From Emiliania huxleyi CCMP1516 (lineage: Eukaryota; Haptophyta; Isochrysidales; Noelaerhabdaceae), in the NCBI RefSeq assembly GCF_000372725.1, contig NW_005195368.1, forward strand, positions 160,429 through 224,428: 64,000 nt of DNA. The letters run 5' to 3'. This document shows positions 12,001-23,462 of the stretch, one piece after another; within the stretch, counting starts at the first letter, position 1, and each line of letters opens with the position of its first letter. The translations under genes were made by a program, and so were the position numbers. The notes beneath the pieces were generated by a model. It was not told where the DNA came from and did not search any database. It saw only the letters and a program-made list of their open reading frames with translations.

Positions 12001-14140
12001 CTGCCGTGGCTGCAGCGCTGCAGGGATGCGGCTAGCTCTACGCGGCGCACAAAGACAGCCGAGCAATCCGTCACCTTCGGATTAGGATATGAGGTAGACG
12101 TGCCCTCTCCATCTCTCGCCCGCTGCCGTGCTGTGCCGCAGGGCGGGCTGTCAGCTCTACGCGGCGCACATCAGCAGAGCAGCCCGTCATGGACGTATTC
12201 ATTAGCGAGACCGCGCCGCTGTTCCGCGCGTAGATGACGCCGCCGTCCTGCGGTTGCGAGGAGAGAGCGGGGTGAGGCAGACGGGCCCTCTATTTCTCGC
12301 CCCGATGCCGTGCGGCGCTGCAGGGCGGGCTGCTAGCTCTACGCGGCGCACAGAGACAGCCGAGCAGCCCGTCACGGTGGAGCCGATTATCGAGACCACA
12401 CTGCGATCCGCGTAGACGACGCCCCCGTGCTGCGGTTGCGAGGAGAAAGCGGGGTGAGGCTGCCGTGGCCCTCTCCATATCTCACGCCCGCTGCAGGATG
12501 CGGCTAGCTCTACGCGGCGCACAAAGACAGCCGAGCAATCCGTCACCTTCGGATTAGGATATGAGGTAGACGTGCCCTCTCCATCTCTCGCCCGCTGCTG
12601 TGCTGTGCCGCAGGGCGGGCTGTCAGCTCTACGCGGCGCACATCAGCAGAGCAGCCCGTCACGGACGTATTCATTAGCGAGACCGCGCCGCTGTTCCGCG
12701 CGTAGATGACGCCGCCGGACTGCGGTTGCGAGGAGAGAGCGGGGTGAGGCAGCCAGACCTCTTCATCTCTGCCCTGCTGTATGCGGCTAGCTCTACGCGG
12801 CGCACAGAAGCAGAACAATTCCTCACGGTGGAGTCGGTCAGTGAGACTTCACCGCTGTCATACGCGGAGACGACGCCGCCGTACTCCTGCGCTCTCTCGT
12901 TGTCGGCGTTGACGAGGGTCAAGCCCAGCAGGGTGAGGCTGCAGTTCTTCTCGAGTTTAAAGAGCCCGGTCAATCCCTGACCGTCGAGCGTCGCGCCCTC
13001 GCCGCTGCTGGCGATGGTCACCTTGATGCTGGAGGCGCACTCGATCGGGTATTTCAGTTTGAAGTCCACACTGGGCGGCAGGTAGATTGAGACGTCGGCA
13101 GCAGCCCCAACAATCAGGGAGCGGAGATCGTCCTCGCTCGCCGCGGCGAAATCAAAGCCGGGGACGGCCGGCGGTCGTGGGGGAGCAGACGGGGGGGGCG
13201 GTCGCGATGGCGGTGGCGGCGGTGATGGGATCTGATATTCAGCCGCAAGCTGAACTGCGCCCCAGCCCCCGTCCCCAACTACCACCCAATACTGCTCGCC
13301 TTCGGTGAGCTGCAGTCCTGTGATGCGAGAGTAGTCTACGTAGCATCGACTCAGTCCCTCCCCGTTGCCGTTGCATGCCACCTGCGTGAGCGTGTCGCAG
13401 CTTCCCGTGAAGATGGACAGGTCGGTGTGCCAGAATGTGTCGGCCGCGCAGGTATGCAGCTCGAGGGGAAACTTGCGCACGTCGGTGAGGCGCAGCCAGA
13501 AGACGCTGCCGTACTCGTCTGGGTTGAAATTTGTGCCTTGGCACTGCGTTGAGTTGTATGCGCCGGGACCCGGGCCAGCGTCGGTTGAGGCAATGGAGAC
13601 GTTGAAGGAGGCTTCACCCGCCCCATCGAAGGGCATGGCGTTCTCGCAGCTACTGCCGGGCGGTGGCGGCGATGGCGGCGACGGCGACAGCGCACATGCG
13701 AGCGGGAGCAGCGCGACGAGAAGCCATGCGCCGCGGCACAACCCCGTCCGGCACCGCACGAGGCGCCCTTTGCTCCTCTGCCCAGAGGCCGCACCGAAGC
13801 GCGGCGGCCACCACTCGCACAGCCGCACGCCGCACGCTCCGAGCAGCAGGAGGACGGCCCACAACAGCTGCTGGGCGCGGTCAGGCGCGGACGAGGGCTC
13901 GCGCATAAAGGGACAAAAGGGGGAGGGCAGGTCGTTGGAGAGCTCCGCGGCCGGCGGGTCCGCAGACGGCTTGTCGGTCTTGTTGGGTTTGCGCGAGGCG
14001 GGCGTCGTGAGGGCGAGCGTCGGGTGTTCGGCCTGGAGTGGCTCGATGACGACATCGGTGCGGTTGCGCGTGTTGATGAATGGGTCCCCGCGGCCAGCAG
14101 GCGGGCGAGCGGCGGCGTTCGAGGGCGCCGCGACGAGCAT
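6074..14140 (-). CDS. Giant receptor-like protein: beta-helix array, Cys-rich repeats, membrane helices, TIR-like tail
   Basis: Exons placed: 12806-14140, ten array exons (12642-12719 to 10788-10865), 8425-10668, 7615-8357, 7468-7546, 7301-7396, 6978-7193, 6333-6911 and 6074-6262. All join in frame and give about 2090 residues. Order in the protein: hydrophobic segments near 91-106 and 138-150; a secreted-type beta-sandwich (SCENAMPFDG..); a Pro-rich linker; a parallel beta-helix built from ~26-residue coils (GG-V-Y-A..S..V..S-I-I-S-T-V-T-G-C-S); Cys-rich GCC2/GCC3-type repeats (PCPAGSQCP, CSAGSYSNAT and others); many membrane helices; then a cytosolic TIR-like region starting at LFLSHIW, with GIKVFLDVDDL, FFLSQGYFRS and NCLREI (Glu about 1768), and a second TIR-like stretch. 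It could sense a surface ligand and signal through the TIR part; that is inference. Five introns outside the array use GC donors. The start is the second in-frame ATG; another lies at 14188. Confidence 0.85.
10788..12719 (-). repeat. Tandem array of exon+intron units encoding single beta-helix coils
   Basis: Ten full exons lie at 12642-12719, 12352-12429, 12170-12247, 11863-11940, 11706-11783, 11522-11602, 11342-11419, 11154-11237, 10972-11052 and 10788-10865. They are 78, 81 or 84 nt, all phase 0. Most introns start GTGCGCCGCGTAGAGCT and end in CTCGCAACCGCAG. Two shortened units (12051-12074 and 12525-12548) keep only the coil end VTDCSAVF (24 nt) behind a possible AAG acceptor; whether they are spliced in is unclear. 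Two longer blocks are nearly identical copies: 11270-11430 with 12281-12445, and 12028-12270 with 12502-12745. This points to recent unequal exchange. Confidence 0.88.
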
Positions 14141-14519
14141 GTCGGCGCAAAATGCAAAAAGCAGGCGGAAATATCTTATGGCTTTCAAACAAATTTTACG
14201 AAATTTTTTCCCAGTCCATGATCTAAATCACAGAGAGAGAGAGAGTGTGTGTGTGTGTGTGTGACCAAGAGTGAGGGCGGAGGCCTGCGACTGGCACGCG
14301 CTCGGCCACTGCCGCACTAGCGCCGACGGCACTGGCCAGGGGCCGAGGGCTGCGCGCCGCGGACCCCGGCGACACATCACTCGCCCGACGCCAGCCCGCA
14401 GGTGGCGGGATCGAAGGCGTGGGTCGAGCTGCCCCCGTAGGCCGTCGGGACGTACCTGCGGCGTCAGCAGTGTGGGGGGGGGAGGGCACTGTTGATGAGT
14501 GCGAGCTGGCTGCGCGTCT
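14141..14519. other. Intergenic with short GA/GT microsatellite
   Basis: This is the stretch between two genes in the same orientation. It contains AAATTTTACGAAATTTTTT at about 14192-14212, just upstream of the receptor start, and a GA then GT run at 14231-14263. No gene is seen. Confidence 0.5.
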
Positions 14520-15804
14520 CTAGGCGGTCGGGGCGTACTCGGCGGGCAGGCTCTTGAGGAGCTCCTCCTGCGTATTGATGAACTTGACCTATAGTGGGAT
14601 CGGGGGCCGGGGTGAGGAACACATCTCGCCACACGCACAGCGGTAGGGGGAAGGGCCAGGCGGAGAATCTCTCGCGATCTCCACAGGCGCCCAGACCCAC
14701 AAGCATGCCCCCCCCCCCCCCCCTCTCCCGCGGCATGAGTAGAGTGCAAGGCGCCGCGCGGCTGCGGCTCGTGCACCTTTGAACGTGTGCGCGCGTCGAG
14801 GAAGTGCTTGACCAGGCCCCACAGCATCGGGAGGAGCTTGCCGGACGGGTAGACGTACCTTATGCATCCAATCGGCAATACCGTCGCAGTGTACGAATGG
14901 GTTAGGGCACGGGAGTGCGGACTCGGTCGTGCAGCGCACTCGGAGCACCGCCATGAACAAAACGAGTTGTGCGGCCGAATACAGCCTCGAATACACAGCT
15001 GACAAGGCGCGTGTCGTCTCGGTTGCGAATGAAGACATGTGCGCATTGAGTTCCACATCTGCATGGGCGGTGCCCGGCGCCGAGCCGCTCCGGGTAGTTG
15101 TTGCTCAGCTGGGTGAAGACCGCCTAGAAAGAAAGCTCAGCAGGAGCCTGGCGTGCTGTGGGTGTGTCTTCTTCGTGAAGAGTCGCTTACTACACTATAC
15201 CGCCTGAGAGAGGTGAGGTGTGCAGAGGGTGGGTGGTAAAGCCTCAGGGCTGTGAGTCTGAGGCGTGGACGGGGCGTCGACCCGCCTTGAGCAGCGTGTA
15301 GTCCCAGTTCTTCTTGATGGAGAAGCCGGTACGGTCGTAAAAGACGGCGAACTGGGCCTGGCCGGGCGGCAGCTGCGCGATCACCCTCTCGATCTCGTAA
15401 AAGACGGAGCGCACGCTCGCCTCGAGGTCTCGCGTCGCCGGGTCGAACTTGCCGCTGTGTATGAGGACGAGAGGCCGCCCGGCGGCGTCGGTGCCATACG
15501 AATAGAACTTGCCCTTCTGGAGCTCAGCGAGGACGGCGCCCTCAGGCTTGATCGGCAAGTTCTCGGCCCGCCACTTGACGTGCGCTGATATCATCTCGAC
15601 CGTCGCGGGCACTTTGAACTTTCTCGCGACCAAGAAGCGGCGCAATTGTAGCGAGTCGCCGGCCAGCGGGTGGTCGGTCCCAAGCGCTGCGAGCAGATCG
15701 GGTTCGACAGCCGCGAGGAAGGGCTCGAGGGAGGCGTCGGTCGCCAGCGTGCCCTTTAAAAGCAGCGGCTTCAGCGCCTTCTCTTGCTCGGCAGTGAGAG
15801 GCAT
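14520..15804 (-). CDS. CRAL-TRIO (Sec14-like) lipid-transfer protein
   Basis: Exons 15286-15804, 15074-15123, 14777-14858 and 14520-14588 join in frame, with donors GC, GC and GT. The product is about 239 residues. The N-terminal helices contain LQLRRFLVARKFKV, the usual CRAL-TRIO-N pattern. The lipid-binding domain follows: GRPLVLIHSGKFDP, QFAVFYDRTGFS, then SNNYPERLGAGYVYP and KHFLDARTRSKVKF. Members carry phosphatidylinositol, phosphatidylcholine or other hydrophobic ligands between membranes; the ligand here cannot be told. ATG 15804 (MPLTAEQEKAL) was chosen because it starts directly before the N-terminal helices. An in-frame ATG at 15960 would add 52 residues without an obvious domain. 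The protein is short, with no GOLD or other extra domain. Confidence 0.88.
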
Positions 15805-16942
15805 GTGAACTCCGGCACCTCCGTCTTGACCGCGAGGGAGGAGCGCTGGTGTCGATGAGGTTCCTAGCACCCTGCTTGCCACAGCCGCCCACTTTGGGAT
15901 CGCCGCCTGCATCCAAAAATTCTTTTCAGCCGTTACGTAAAGGGGCGGCAGAGCGTCCATAGACACCTCACTAGACCCCACATACGGTCTCGTCCGTGCC
16001 TCGCAGGCCGGTGAGATTGCTAGAGGTGGAGCAAGCTGCTCTAGCCTCACATGTCAATTCCTGTCGTCTGTTGTTTGTTGTGCCCTTGTTTGTGCCCTTG
16101 GCACCGTGGAGTGCTGGGCCCCTCCATCAGCGGCGGCGCGACGGCGGTCGTCGGGGCGCCGGCAGCCGTGCGCAGACGGTGCCACCGGACCGGCCGACGC
16201 GCGCCCGGCGGAGCCTTCGTCGTGCATTGCGGGCCGAGCACCCCCGCGTCGCTTCTCGGCACGTTGGAGAGCAGAGGAAGCTGCTGGCGTCGCCGCTGGG
16301 ATCGGCGCCGGCGCCAGCAGCGTTCTCGGATCTGAAGCCGACTTTGAGCGCTGATCGATCGATCTGAGGGCTGGCCGATGGGTGGCGCTGCGACATCGCC
16401 GCCACCGCGGAGGCCGGCGGCCGGACCAGAGGAGCGGTCCGGGCGTGTGGCGCATATGCTACCGGCCATGTGAGCATTCATGTGTGAATAATTTAGGGAC
16501 ATGTGTGCACGAGATTTTGAGAAAGAGCTCCTTGCAAAAGTTGGGTTTGACGCCGCAAATACGGCCACCCGGCAAATACGCTAGCAAAACACTCGATTTC
16601 ACGTGCCTTATTTGTTCGCCTGTATTTGCAAATACGGAGGCGCAAATACGCTTAGCAAAACGTGCCCGGTGCTGCATCTAGATACGGGTGTCCGCGCCGC
16701 GTCCAGGACCTGACGTTTTGGTATACTAGTGTGGGACCTGCAGCGGGTCCCCACCTTTTCTCCTGACACACAGGTACTCACTTATCCCTTATCCCCTCCA
16801 CCGACGTTCGAGAGTGCTGCAAACGGCATCGGATTTACCTCGCTCGTAACATTTTCGCAATTAATAATTCGTAATGGCTAATGCAAAGCTCTTCCGATGT
16901 TCCATTCCAACCAGACTCGAGTCCCAGGCATCATCCACAGTC
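15805..16942. other. Intergenic, about 1.1 kb
   Basis: The left part (16050-16480) is GC-rich with overlapping frames on both strands and no recognisable domain. At 16540-16670 the sequence turns AT-richer and holds several copies of GCAAATACG, including a direct pair GCAAATACGCTAGCAAAAC / GCAAATACGCTTAGCAAAAC. The right part (16700-16900) is also AT-richer. No RNA gene is recognised. Confidence 0.45.
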
Positions 16943-18364
16943 TCAAAGGGGGTCGGTGCTTGATCCGGCGCCCGACGCCCGGCGTTGCGAGGCACGCGGT
17001 GTGCCCGACGGGTTCGCGCGGTCGCGGCGAAGGCTAAAGAGGCGGTCCTTCAAGCGCTGGAATGCCTCGTTCTGCTTTCGTGTCGAGCCCTCCAGCTCGC
17101 CGCCACCGCCGTGGTCGCGGAACCACCGCGCACGCTCTTGCAGAAACTTGTCCTCAATGTCAAAGTCCGTGGCTACCGGTGCGGGCGAGAGCGGGCGTTG
17201 CATTTGCTGCTGTCGGCTGAATGATGCGATGGTCCACTCGCAAGTCACTGGCACCGTCGCGCCTCTCGGCACCTCGTCCCAAGGCCGGCCGTAAAATAAG
17301 GAGATGCGCCCCTGCAACTCCAGCGCGCGTTCCTGGTCGAGTTCATATGCGTCGCTGTCGTCAGGCGCCTCCTCGCGTGGCCGCCTCACTGGCGAGTCCG
17401 GGTGGGAGAAGTAACAGTCATCCCCGTAGGCGGGCGAGCCAGGCGGTGTCGGACCTCCACCGCCTGGAGCAAGCTGCGCCTCGAGCCATGCCTGTGACGC
17501 CTCTGAACCCGGGTCGCGCAGGTATGCATCGGCCTCAGCAGCATCGCCCGTGTAAGCTTGTACACGGCGGTTGCGAAAGTTGGCAATGCTGCCACGGGTG
17601 GAGAGGCGCCAATCACCAGTCTCAGAATCTTGCACCCAAGTTTTCTCTGAAGCGTGTGCGAGGTCGTCTTGCTTCTCTCGCTCAATCCGCTTGGCACGCT
17701 CGAGTTTAGCCCGCTCCTCATGCCGATCGGCCTCGACGCCATCCCAGCCCTCCGGCACCCAATCCCCGCCTGATGGCTGCCCGTCGTTGTCGCGCGGCTC
17801 CAAAAGCGCCTCGTCGAAGTAGTCGCAGGTGACTCCGGGCACGTCTGGGGCGATGCCTACGCCATCGTAGGTGCACGTGCACGCACCCTCGCACATGCAA
17901 CCGTCCATGTACTCGAGCCGGGCGCGCTCGTACTCTTCGGATGCGCGCCACTCGGTGATGCGTTCACCATCCATCGGCTGTCCAGCTTGCTGTGGGTCGA
18001 GCAGCCAGTCGCGGAAATCCTCAACCTCAACCACGCCGAGAGCTGCCTCCGACGCGACCTTTGCCACCGCAGCGTCAAAGGTGATCGGTGCTGGCTGTGA
18101 TTTCCCACGCTGCTCATGGCGGCGTCGCCGCTGATCGGTCATTCGTTTCGCCGCCCGCTCCCCTTGCGACATGGCGGCGGCCCTTCGCTTTGCACCGCTT
18201 GCAAGCCCAGCGGTGATCTGGTGATGCTGCGCTGTCGGCTGCGCTTGCCGGATGACTCCCGCACGACGCCTTCCTGCGTGGTCGCCTTCCTGCGTGGTCG
18301 CCTGCGTCGCATCCTCGTCGTCGGTGGCCGGTGGCGGTTCGCGCTCTCGCTCCTTGCCCCCCAT
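16943..18364 (-). CDS. Unknown hydrophilic protein, 473 residues
   Basis: A single uninterrupted frame from ATG 18364 to TGA. The N-terminal third is rich in Arg, Lys, Gln and Ala, the middle has a Cys cluster (CMCEGACTCTYDG) near residue 160, and there are several Trp-containing acidic stretches. The C-terminus is charged and probably partly helical (FLQERARWFRDHGGG). No family was recognised. The long open frame and mixed, non-repetitive composition argue for a real gene. A nuclear or nucleic-acid role would be a guess. It is intronless, unlike the genes on either side. Confidence 0.6.
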   Translation of the reverse strand: MGGKEREREPPPATDDEDATQATTQEGDHAGRRRAGVIRQAQPTAQHHQITAGLASGAKRRAAAMSQGERAAKRMTDQRRRRHEQRGKSQPAPITFDAAVAKVASEAALGVVEVEDFRDWLLDPQQAGQPMDGERITEWRASEEYERARLEYMDGCMCEGACTCTYDGVGIAPDVPGVTCDYFDEALLEPRDNDGQPSGGDWVPEGWDGVEADRHEERAKLERAKRIEREKQDDLAHASEKTWVQDSETGDWRLSTRGSIANFRNRRVQAYTGDAAEADAYLRDPGSEASQAWLEAQLAPGGGGPTPPGSPAYGDDCYFSHPDSPVRRPREEAPDDSDAYELDQERALELQGRISLFYGRPWDEVPRGATVPVTCEWTIASFSRQQQMQRPLSPAPVATDFDIEDKFLQERARWFRDHGGGGELEGSTRKQNEAFQRLKDRLFSLRRDRANPSGTPRASQRRASGAGSSTDPL

Positions 18365-19127
18365 GCGCGCCGTGGCTCCCGAGCTGAGGCCGACGATTTG
18401 CGGCGGGACGGCCGAGTTTGAATGAGCTGGTTCGCGGCTTCAAGAGCGGTCGGCGCTCCGGCACAAGAGACTTATAAGGGTAGAAAGTAGGGACACACGG
18501 CGTGAATCCCAAGGGGAAAGCCACGCGAGTATGGTCAGCTTCTGCCTAGCGTACGTGCGACGGAGCAGATTGTTCTTCACCAGCATATCGCTAGTTCATC
18601 GCACCATAGTTCTCGCCGCGAATTTTCTTCCCGTGCGATGTCAGCAACCCGTGCCGTGTAGCTCCCAGTGTGGACGCACGAGACGCCGACGGACCCTTCC
18701 ATAGCGCGCCAATGTATCCTTACTTGCGGCTTGAAATTGTTTTTGGGTGATGAAGATAAACAGTGCGTGAATCCGTTAGGATTCTCGCCCGCTCTGCTGA
18801 GGGGAGGGGACGGTCCTTACTCGCGGCTTCTCCCGCCTTTCGGCGCAACTCACAAAAAGTATTGCTAAAAATCTCTCTCGCAACTCTGCCCTCCTCGCGG
18901 CATATTTTGGCCCCTCGAGTTTATCGAGCTCTCCTCGCGCAAGGACGACTCTTCTGACGCCCACTGCGATCATTTGCCGCCAAGTCATATCGTTGCTCAG
19001 GTCCACTCTCTCTTCGAACACTTGTACCTCCACGGATGATGTTGCCTGAATTTTCTTCCCGGGCGTGAGTGAATTGCGGCGGCGTCGGGAGCCGGTGTTC
19101 GGCCACTCCGACCTACAGCCAGCCCGA
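18365..19127. promoter_or_regulatory. Divergent intergenic region, 5' of two genes
   Basis: The genes on each side point away from this stretch, so it should hold both promoters. GAATTTTCTTCCCG occurs twice (about 18619 and 19048); the second copy is about 70 bases before the plus-strand ATG. The GA/AATTTTC core is shared with other gene 5' regions in the window. No coding sequence is seen. Confidence 0.45.
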
Positions 19128-22100
19128 ATGGTGGCCACCCTGCCATCTGGCCCGCTCGAGGTGAAGACGGGCCGCCTCACGTCCTCGTACCAGGCAAGGT
19201 GGTGCGCAATCGAGACAATCAAGGGCGGGCCTTGCTTCACTGTGCGGAAGATCGGACCCCGACTCGACGGAAAGCCCGACCGGATCCTGCCGCTCGACTC
19301 CATGTCCATCCGTGGCGACGATGACGGGCTTGGTATCAAAATTCTAGGAGCAGACGGAAGCGTCCGCCTCACTCTACGCGCTGCCAACGCTGACGTCAAG
19401 CGTGAGTGGTGCGGTGGCCTTACCACCGCTCCTCCCGCTGCCACGCACTTTGAGAGCACGGGCTCCCTTTTGACCGCCGAGCTCGGCGAGGGCGACGAGG
19501 ACGACAACGAGGTGACGGCGTCTGCCGAGCCTGTCGTGAAGAGCGGCTCCGAGCCTGCCGGCCCAGTGAAAAGCGGCTCCGGGGAGGATCTCGCCGCGTC
19601 TCTGGCGTCAACCATGTCGGAGATGTCGCAGCAGATCGAGCGGCTTGCCAAGGGCGGCGTGCCCAGGGGCGGCTCGGGCGACACGGTCCTCTCCGAGTCG
19701 TCGCAGTCGGACGAGGCGGCCAGCCCGCGAAGCGTCTCCTCCCGAGACGTCCAGCTCGCCCTCGGCGCCGAGCTCAAGTCGGGCGGCATCTCTTTGCGCA
19801 GCACCACGCGCGACGCCGACGCCGCCAGCCGAGGAGCCCGCTTCTCGCGCGAGAGGGCGGACACGGCGGAGCGCCGCCACGTCCGCTTTGAGGCGGCGGC
19901 GGACGAGGACGACGACGAGGAGGTCGCGTCGGTGTCGGACGCAGTATCAGCGGCGGCATCGGACGCGGCGGCCGAGGAGGAGGGTCTGGAGGAGGACATC
20001 AAGGGCCACGAGGCGGACGCGCTCGCGACGGCGCTGCTGGCGCGGCCGCGAGGCCCAGCCTCCCGCCGCTCCCCGTCCTTCTCGCCGTCTCAGAGCCCGC
20101 GGCGCTCGGAGCTCGACGACGGGGTGAAGGGCGCGCCCCCGCCGATGTCGACGGCCACACCCTTCAACTCCTCAGAGGCGTTGGGCGCCGGCCCAGAGGA
20201 GGAGGAGGAAGAGAAGGAGGAGGAGGAGAAGGCCGCGGAGGAGGAAGAGAAGGAGGTGGTGAAGGCAGTGGAGGAGGCACAGGAGGAGCGGCAGCACTCC
20301 GCAGCGCTGCACGCCTGGGCCCTTGCGGCCATCGACGCGACCGAGACCGAGGCGGAGGCGGCAGAGGTGGAGCAGGAGGCAGAGGCGGCAGCGGCCGAGG
20401 CAGAGGAGTGGGAGTACGGCAGCGACACCGCGAGCGATGCCACGAGCGAGGCGTCCGAGGAGAGTGGGGACCCGCTCGTATCGAGCTGCCGGCCCCTGCA
20501 CACGTGTGTTCTCGGCAAACGCCCCGCGCCCCGCTCCGAGGGCTTCGAAGACGAGGCGACCGCGATCGCAGCGGTGCTCTCCGGCGCACTCGCCGGGTAC
20601 GGTGCCGTAGACGCTCGCCACAGGCTCTGGCTAGTCGAGCAAGCACGGCTCTTCCCGGAGAACACACGCATCCCCACTAGAATGCAGCGACGCTCCTGTC
20701 CTCGACGGCCCTGTCCTCACCCTCTGTGCACTCTGCCCCGCAGGCTCGAGGTCTCGTATAAGCCGCACGGCCCCGACGGCGACGTGGTAGAGGCCCGCCT
20801 CCTGCGGCTCGACCCCATCCTCGACTCCATCCAGGAGAGCGACCTCGAGAGCGCCGAGGAGGAGGAGGGGGGGGAGGTGGCGGCGCTGCCGGCTGAGCGG
20901 CAGCCGGACCAGGCAACCGGCTCGACGCGCCGCCGTGGCCTCTCCCTCACCCTCTCTGTGGCGGGGCGGACCGAGACGGCGACCTCGCAGGTCCAGCGAC
21001 TCTCCTCTGGGAGGCTTCGTATGGACCGCCTCGGAGCCTTCCCCATAGGCGACCGCCGACATGCTCGTCAACGACTCGACCGCCGCCGAGCTCATCTTGC
21101 AGCAGGCGGACGCGCTGGCGGGCTCGGCAGCCGCCGGGGCAGAGCCGGCCGGCAGCCTGGCTTCGGAGGGGGAGGCTCGCGGCGCTCCAGCAGGGGAGGG
21201 CGGCACCGAGGCGGAGGGTGCCGCTGTGTGCGGCCCGATCAACGTGCTCCTCCCTCCATCGGCAGAGAAGGGCGAGCCGGAGGCGGAGGCGGAGGCGGGG
21301 GCGGAGGCGGAGGCGGAGGCGGAGGCGGAGGCGGAGGCGACGGCGACGCCGCTCCTGGCTGCCAAGACGGCACCGCCACCGCCGCGCAAGAAGTCCGGCC
21401 TCGCCCTCCTCCAGGGCTCAGCCGTCAAGCCGCCAGCCGGCGGAGCTGCTGCGCCCAAGGAGGCCAAGAAGGCAGCCTCGGCGCCGGCCAGCAAGGAGCA
21501 GCCGCATGCCAAGGTCTCAAGTTCCGCCTCCGGAGGCCAGCCACGCGGAGCCTTCTAGGAGCCTTTCAGGAAGCTCCCCTGCGCCTTTCTGTAGGTTGAG
21601 CTCTCCCTCCGCGAGGACGGCTCGGTGCGCGTACTCGTCGCCGCTGGTACGGAGGGCGCCGCCGCTGCGGGCGGCGGCGGCAGGCTCGGCGCACCGAAGC
21701 GGCACGCCAAGGCTGAGCCATCACTCGATGAGCTTCAAGCGTTCAAGGCGCGCCTCTCTCTCCCTCTCTCGCTCTCCTCGCTCGCCCCCCCCCCCCCTCA
21801 TATCTCGCCCTCTCGCCCTCTCGCCCCTTGCATCCCAACTCCAGTCGAACGCCACCCCCGCACACCCCTCGCCCTCGTGCAGGCGCGCCTCGAGGCGGCG
21901 CTCCTCGGAGCAGCAGACGACGCGGCAAACGAGAAGGCGGCGGACGATGCGGCGAGCACCGCCGGCGCCGGCGCCATCGGCGCTACGCCGCCCGCGCCCG
22001 CATCGATCAGCCTCCGCAGCCAGCTAGAGGGCGCGGAGCCGGAAGGCGCGGAGCCGGAGGGCGCCGTCGACGGCGGCGGCTCCTGCGGGCAGGGCCCTCG

Positions 22101-23031
22101 GCTGAGGGGCTACTCCATCCCGCAGCCGCCCCTCGCGCCGGCGGGCCGCGACGAGGCGCTGACCGAGGAGGAGCACGCGCGGCTCCGCGTCAAGCTCGCC
22201 GCCGCCTCGCGGGTCGTGCAGGGAGACGCGATGGTCAAGTTCTGCGGGAGCCGCGGCCGGCGCAAGCGCCACGTCTCCGCGTGCTGGGCGAGATGGCCCG
22301 AGATCACCCGAGATACCCCGAGAGTAGGCGCAAGCGCCATGTCCGCGTGCTGGGCACGTGCGGCTGTCTAGATGCGGAAGAGAGAGGGAGTGCGGAAGAG
22401 TGCAGACCCCCTGCATTCGAGATGTCCACAGATGGCACTCGAGACCAGCCCCACCCTCCCTCTCTGGAAGACACGGGTCCGGCTTTGTCCCGCAGCTGCG
22501 GATTGCACTCCGGATTCGCGCGATGCGCCGACGACACCTTGACCATGCCGTGCTCTCACAAAGTTCAATTCGTGCCGGCCTTCAGTTACCTTCCCTTGCA
22601 CCTTTAGGTGCGGCACCCTCGCGTGGGCTGCGGACGCCGCCTCGACCCGCCAGGCCTCGCGCCGGCGCGAGGGCCAGCTGGTGAGGGCGGACGAGTGCCG
22701 CCGCCACGTTGCGCACCTCGACGCGGCCGAGCGAGCGCGCTGCTTCGAGGCGTGACAACGCTTCCCCCCCCCCCCCTCCTGACTGACACGCACACACACC
22801 TCGTCACTCACGCGCACCGGGCCTTTTGCGCCTTCAATGCCTCTTGTATGCGGAGACAGCCCACCCCCGCCCCGCGCTGCAGCAGCGGTGAGAATTTTCC
22901 CTTCCCTTCCCTCACCTTTCCCTCAGGTGACGCTCGAGTCGCGCACGCTGACTCTGATGGCGCCGACGGCCGAGGCCAAGGAGATGTGGGTGGTCGGCAT
23001 CAACGCGATCCTGTCCGGGCTCTACTTTTGA
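19128..23031 (+). CDS. Protein with two PH-like domains and a long acidic linker
   Basis: Exons 19128-20623, 20744-20978 (or -20990), 21049-21513, 21595-21747, 21883-22259, 22328-22357, 22608-22749 and 22927-23031 join in frame, about 1000 residues. An N-terminal PH-like fold (EVKTGRLTSSYQARWCAIE ... VKREW) is followed by a Ser/Glu/Ala-rich, probably disordered linker with long Glu runs. A C-terminal PH domain follows, split over the last four exons, from DAMVKFCGSRGRRKRHVRVL to MWVVGINAIL. PH domains bind phosphoinositides or proteins at membranes, so a scaffold or adaptor is likely. ATG 19128 is the first ATG; upstream codons in frame lack one. At least four donors are GC. Introns before exons 5 and 6 start with a copy of the following exon's first bases. 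Confidence 0.8.
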
Positions 23032-23462
23032 AGGGTGTCTTCGTCGAGCGTGCCGCTTAGTGAAGAGCGCAGCGCAAGAAGAGACCACGCCTGCGCGGGC
23101 GCGAGAGTGGTGAGCCCCTGCGCCACAGACGCGGAAGACGCTGGAGGATCCGGAGACGCGTTGTCGGTGTCGATAGATGGGTGGGCATATGTACCATGGT
23201 GTAATACCGCGCTATCTCTTTTGTGTGGACTGTGGTTCGCCTTCAAAGAAAAGAAAGAAACCACGCGTGGTTCGCTAGAGACAGCGCAAAAACATGCAGG
23301 GCTACTGAACCGTCCCTACAGGCTAGGAGCCTTGCCGAGAGAGTACCCTGCCAATAAAGATCCGAGATCCGACACTCGCGCGCGGGTGTCGTGCGTCCCT
23401 CCCAGCCCGCGGAAAGTAGCAGAGGCGCCAGCGTAACCGCAGCAACAACGCGCAGCCCGCGC
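23032..23462. other. Intergenic, 430 bases
   Basis: This stretch lies between tandem plus-strand genes. No domain or repeat is seen. An AAAGAAAAGAAAGAAA tract at about 23243 precedes the next gene. Confidence 0.4.

Noticed and set aside
16051-16480. Overlapping frames on both strands upstream of the CRAL-TRIO gene
   Set aside because: No domain, low-complexity Arg/Ala content and no consistent start.
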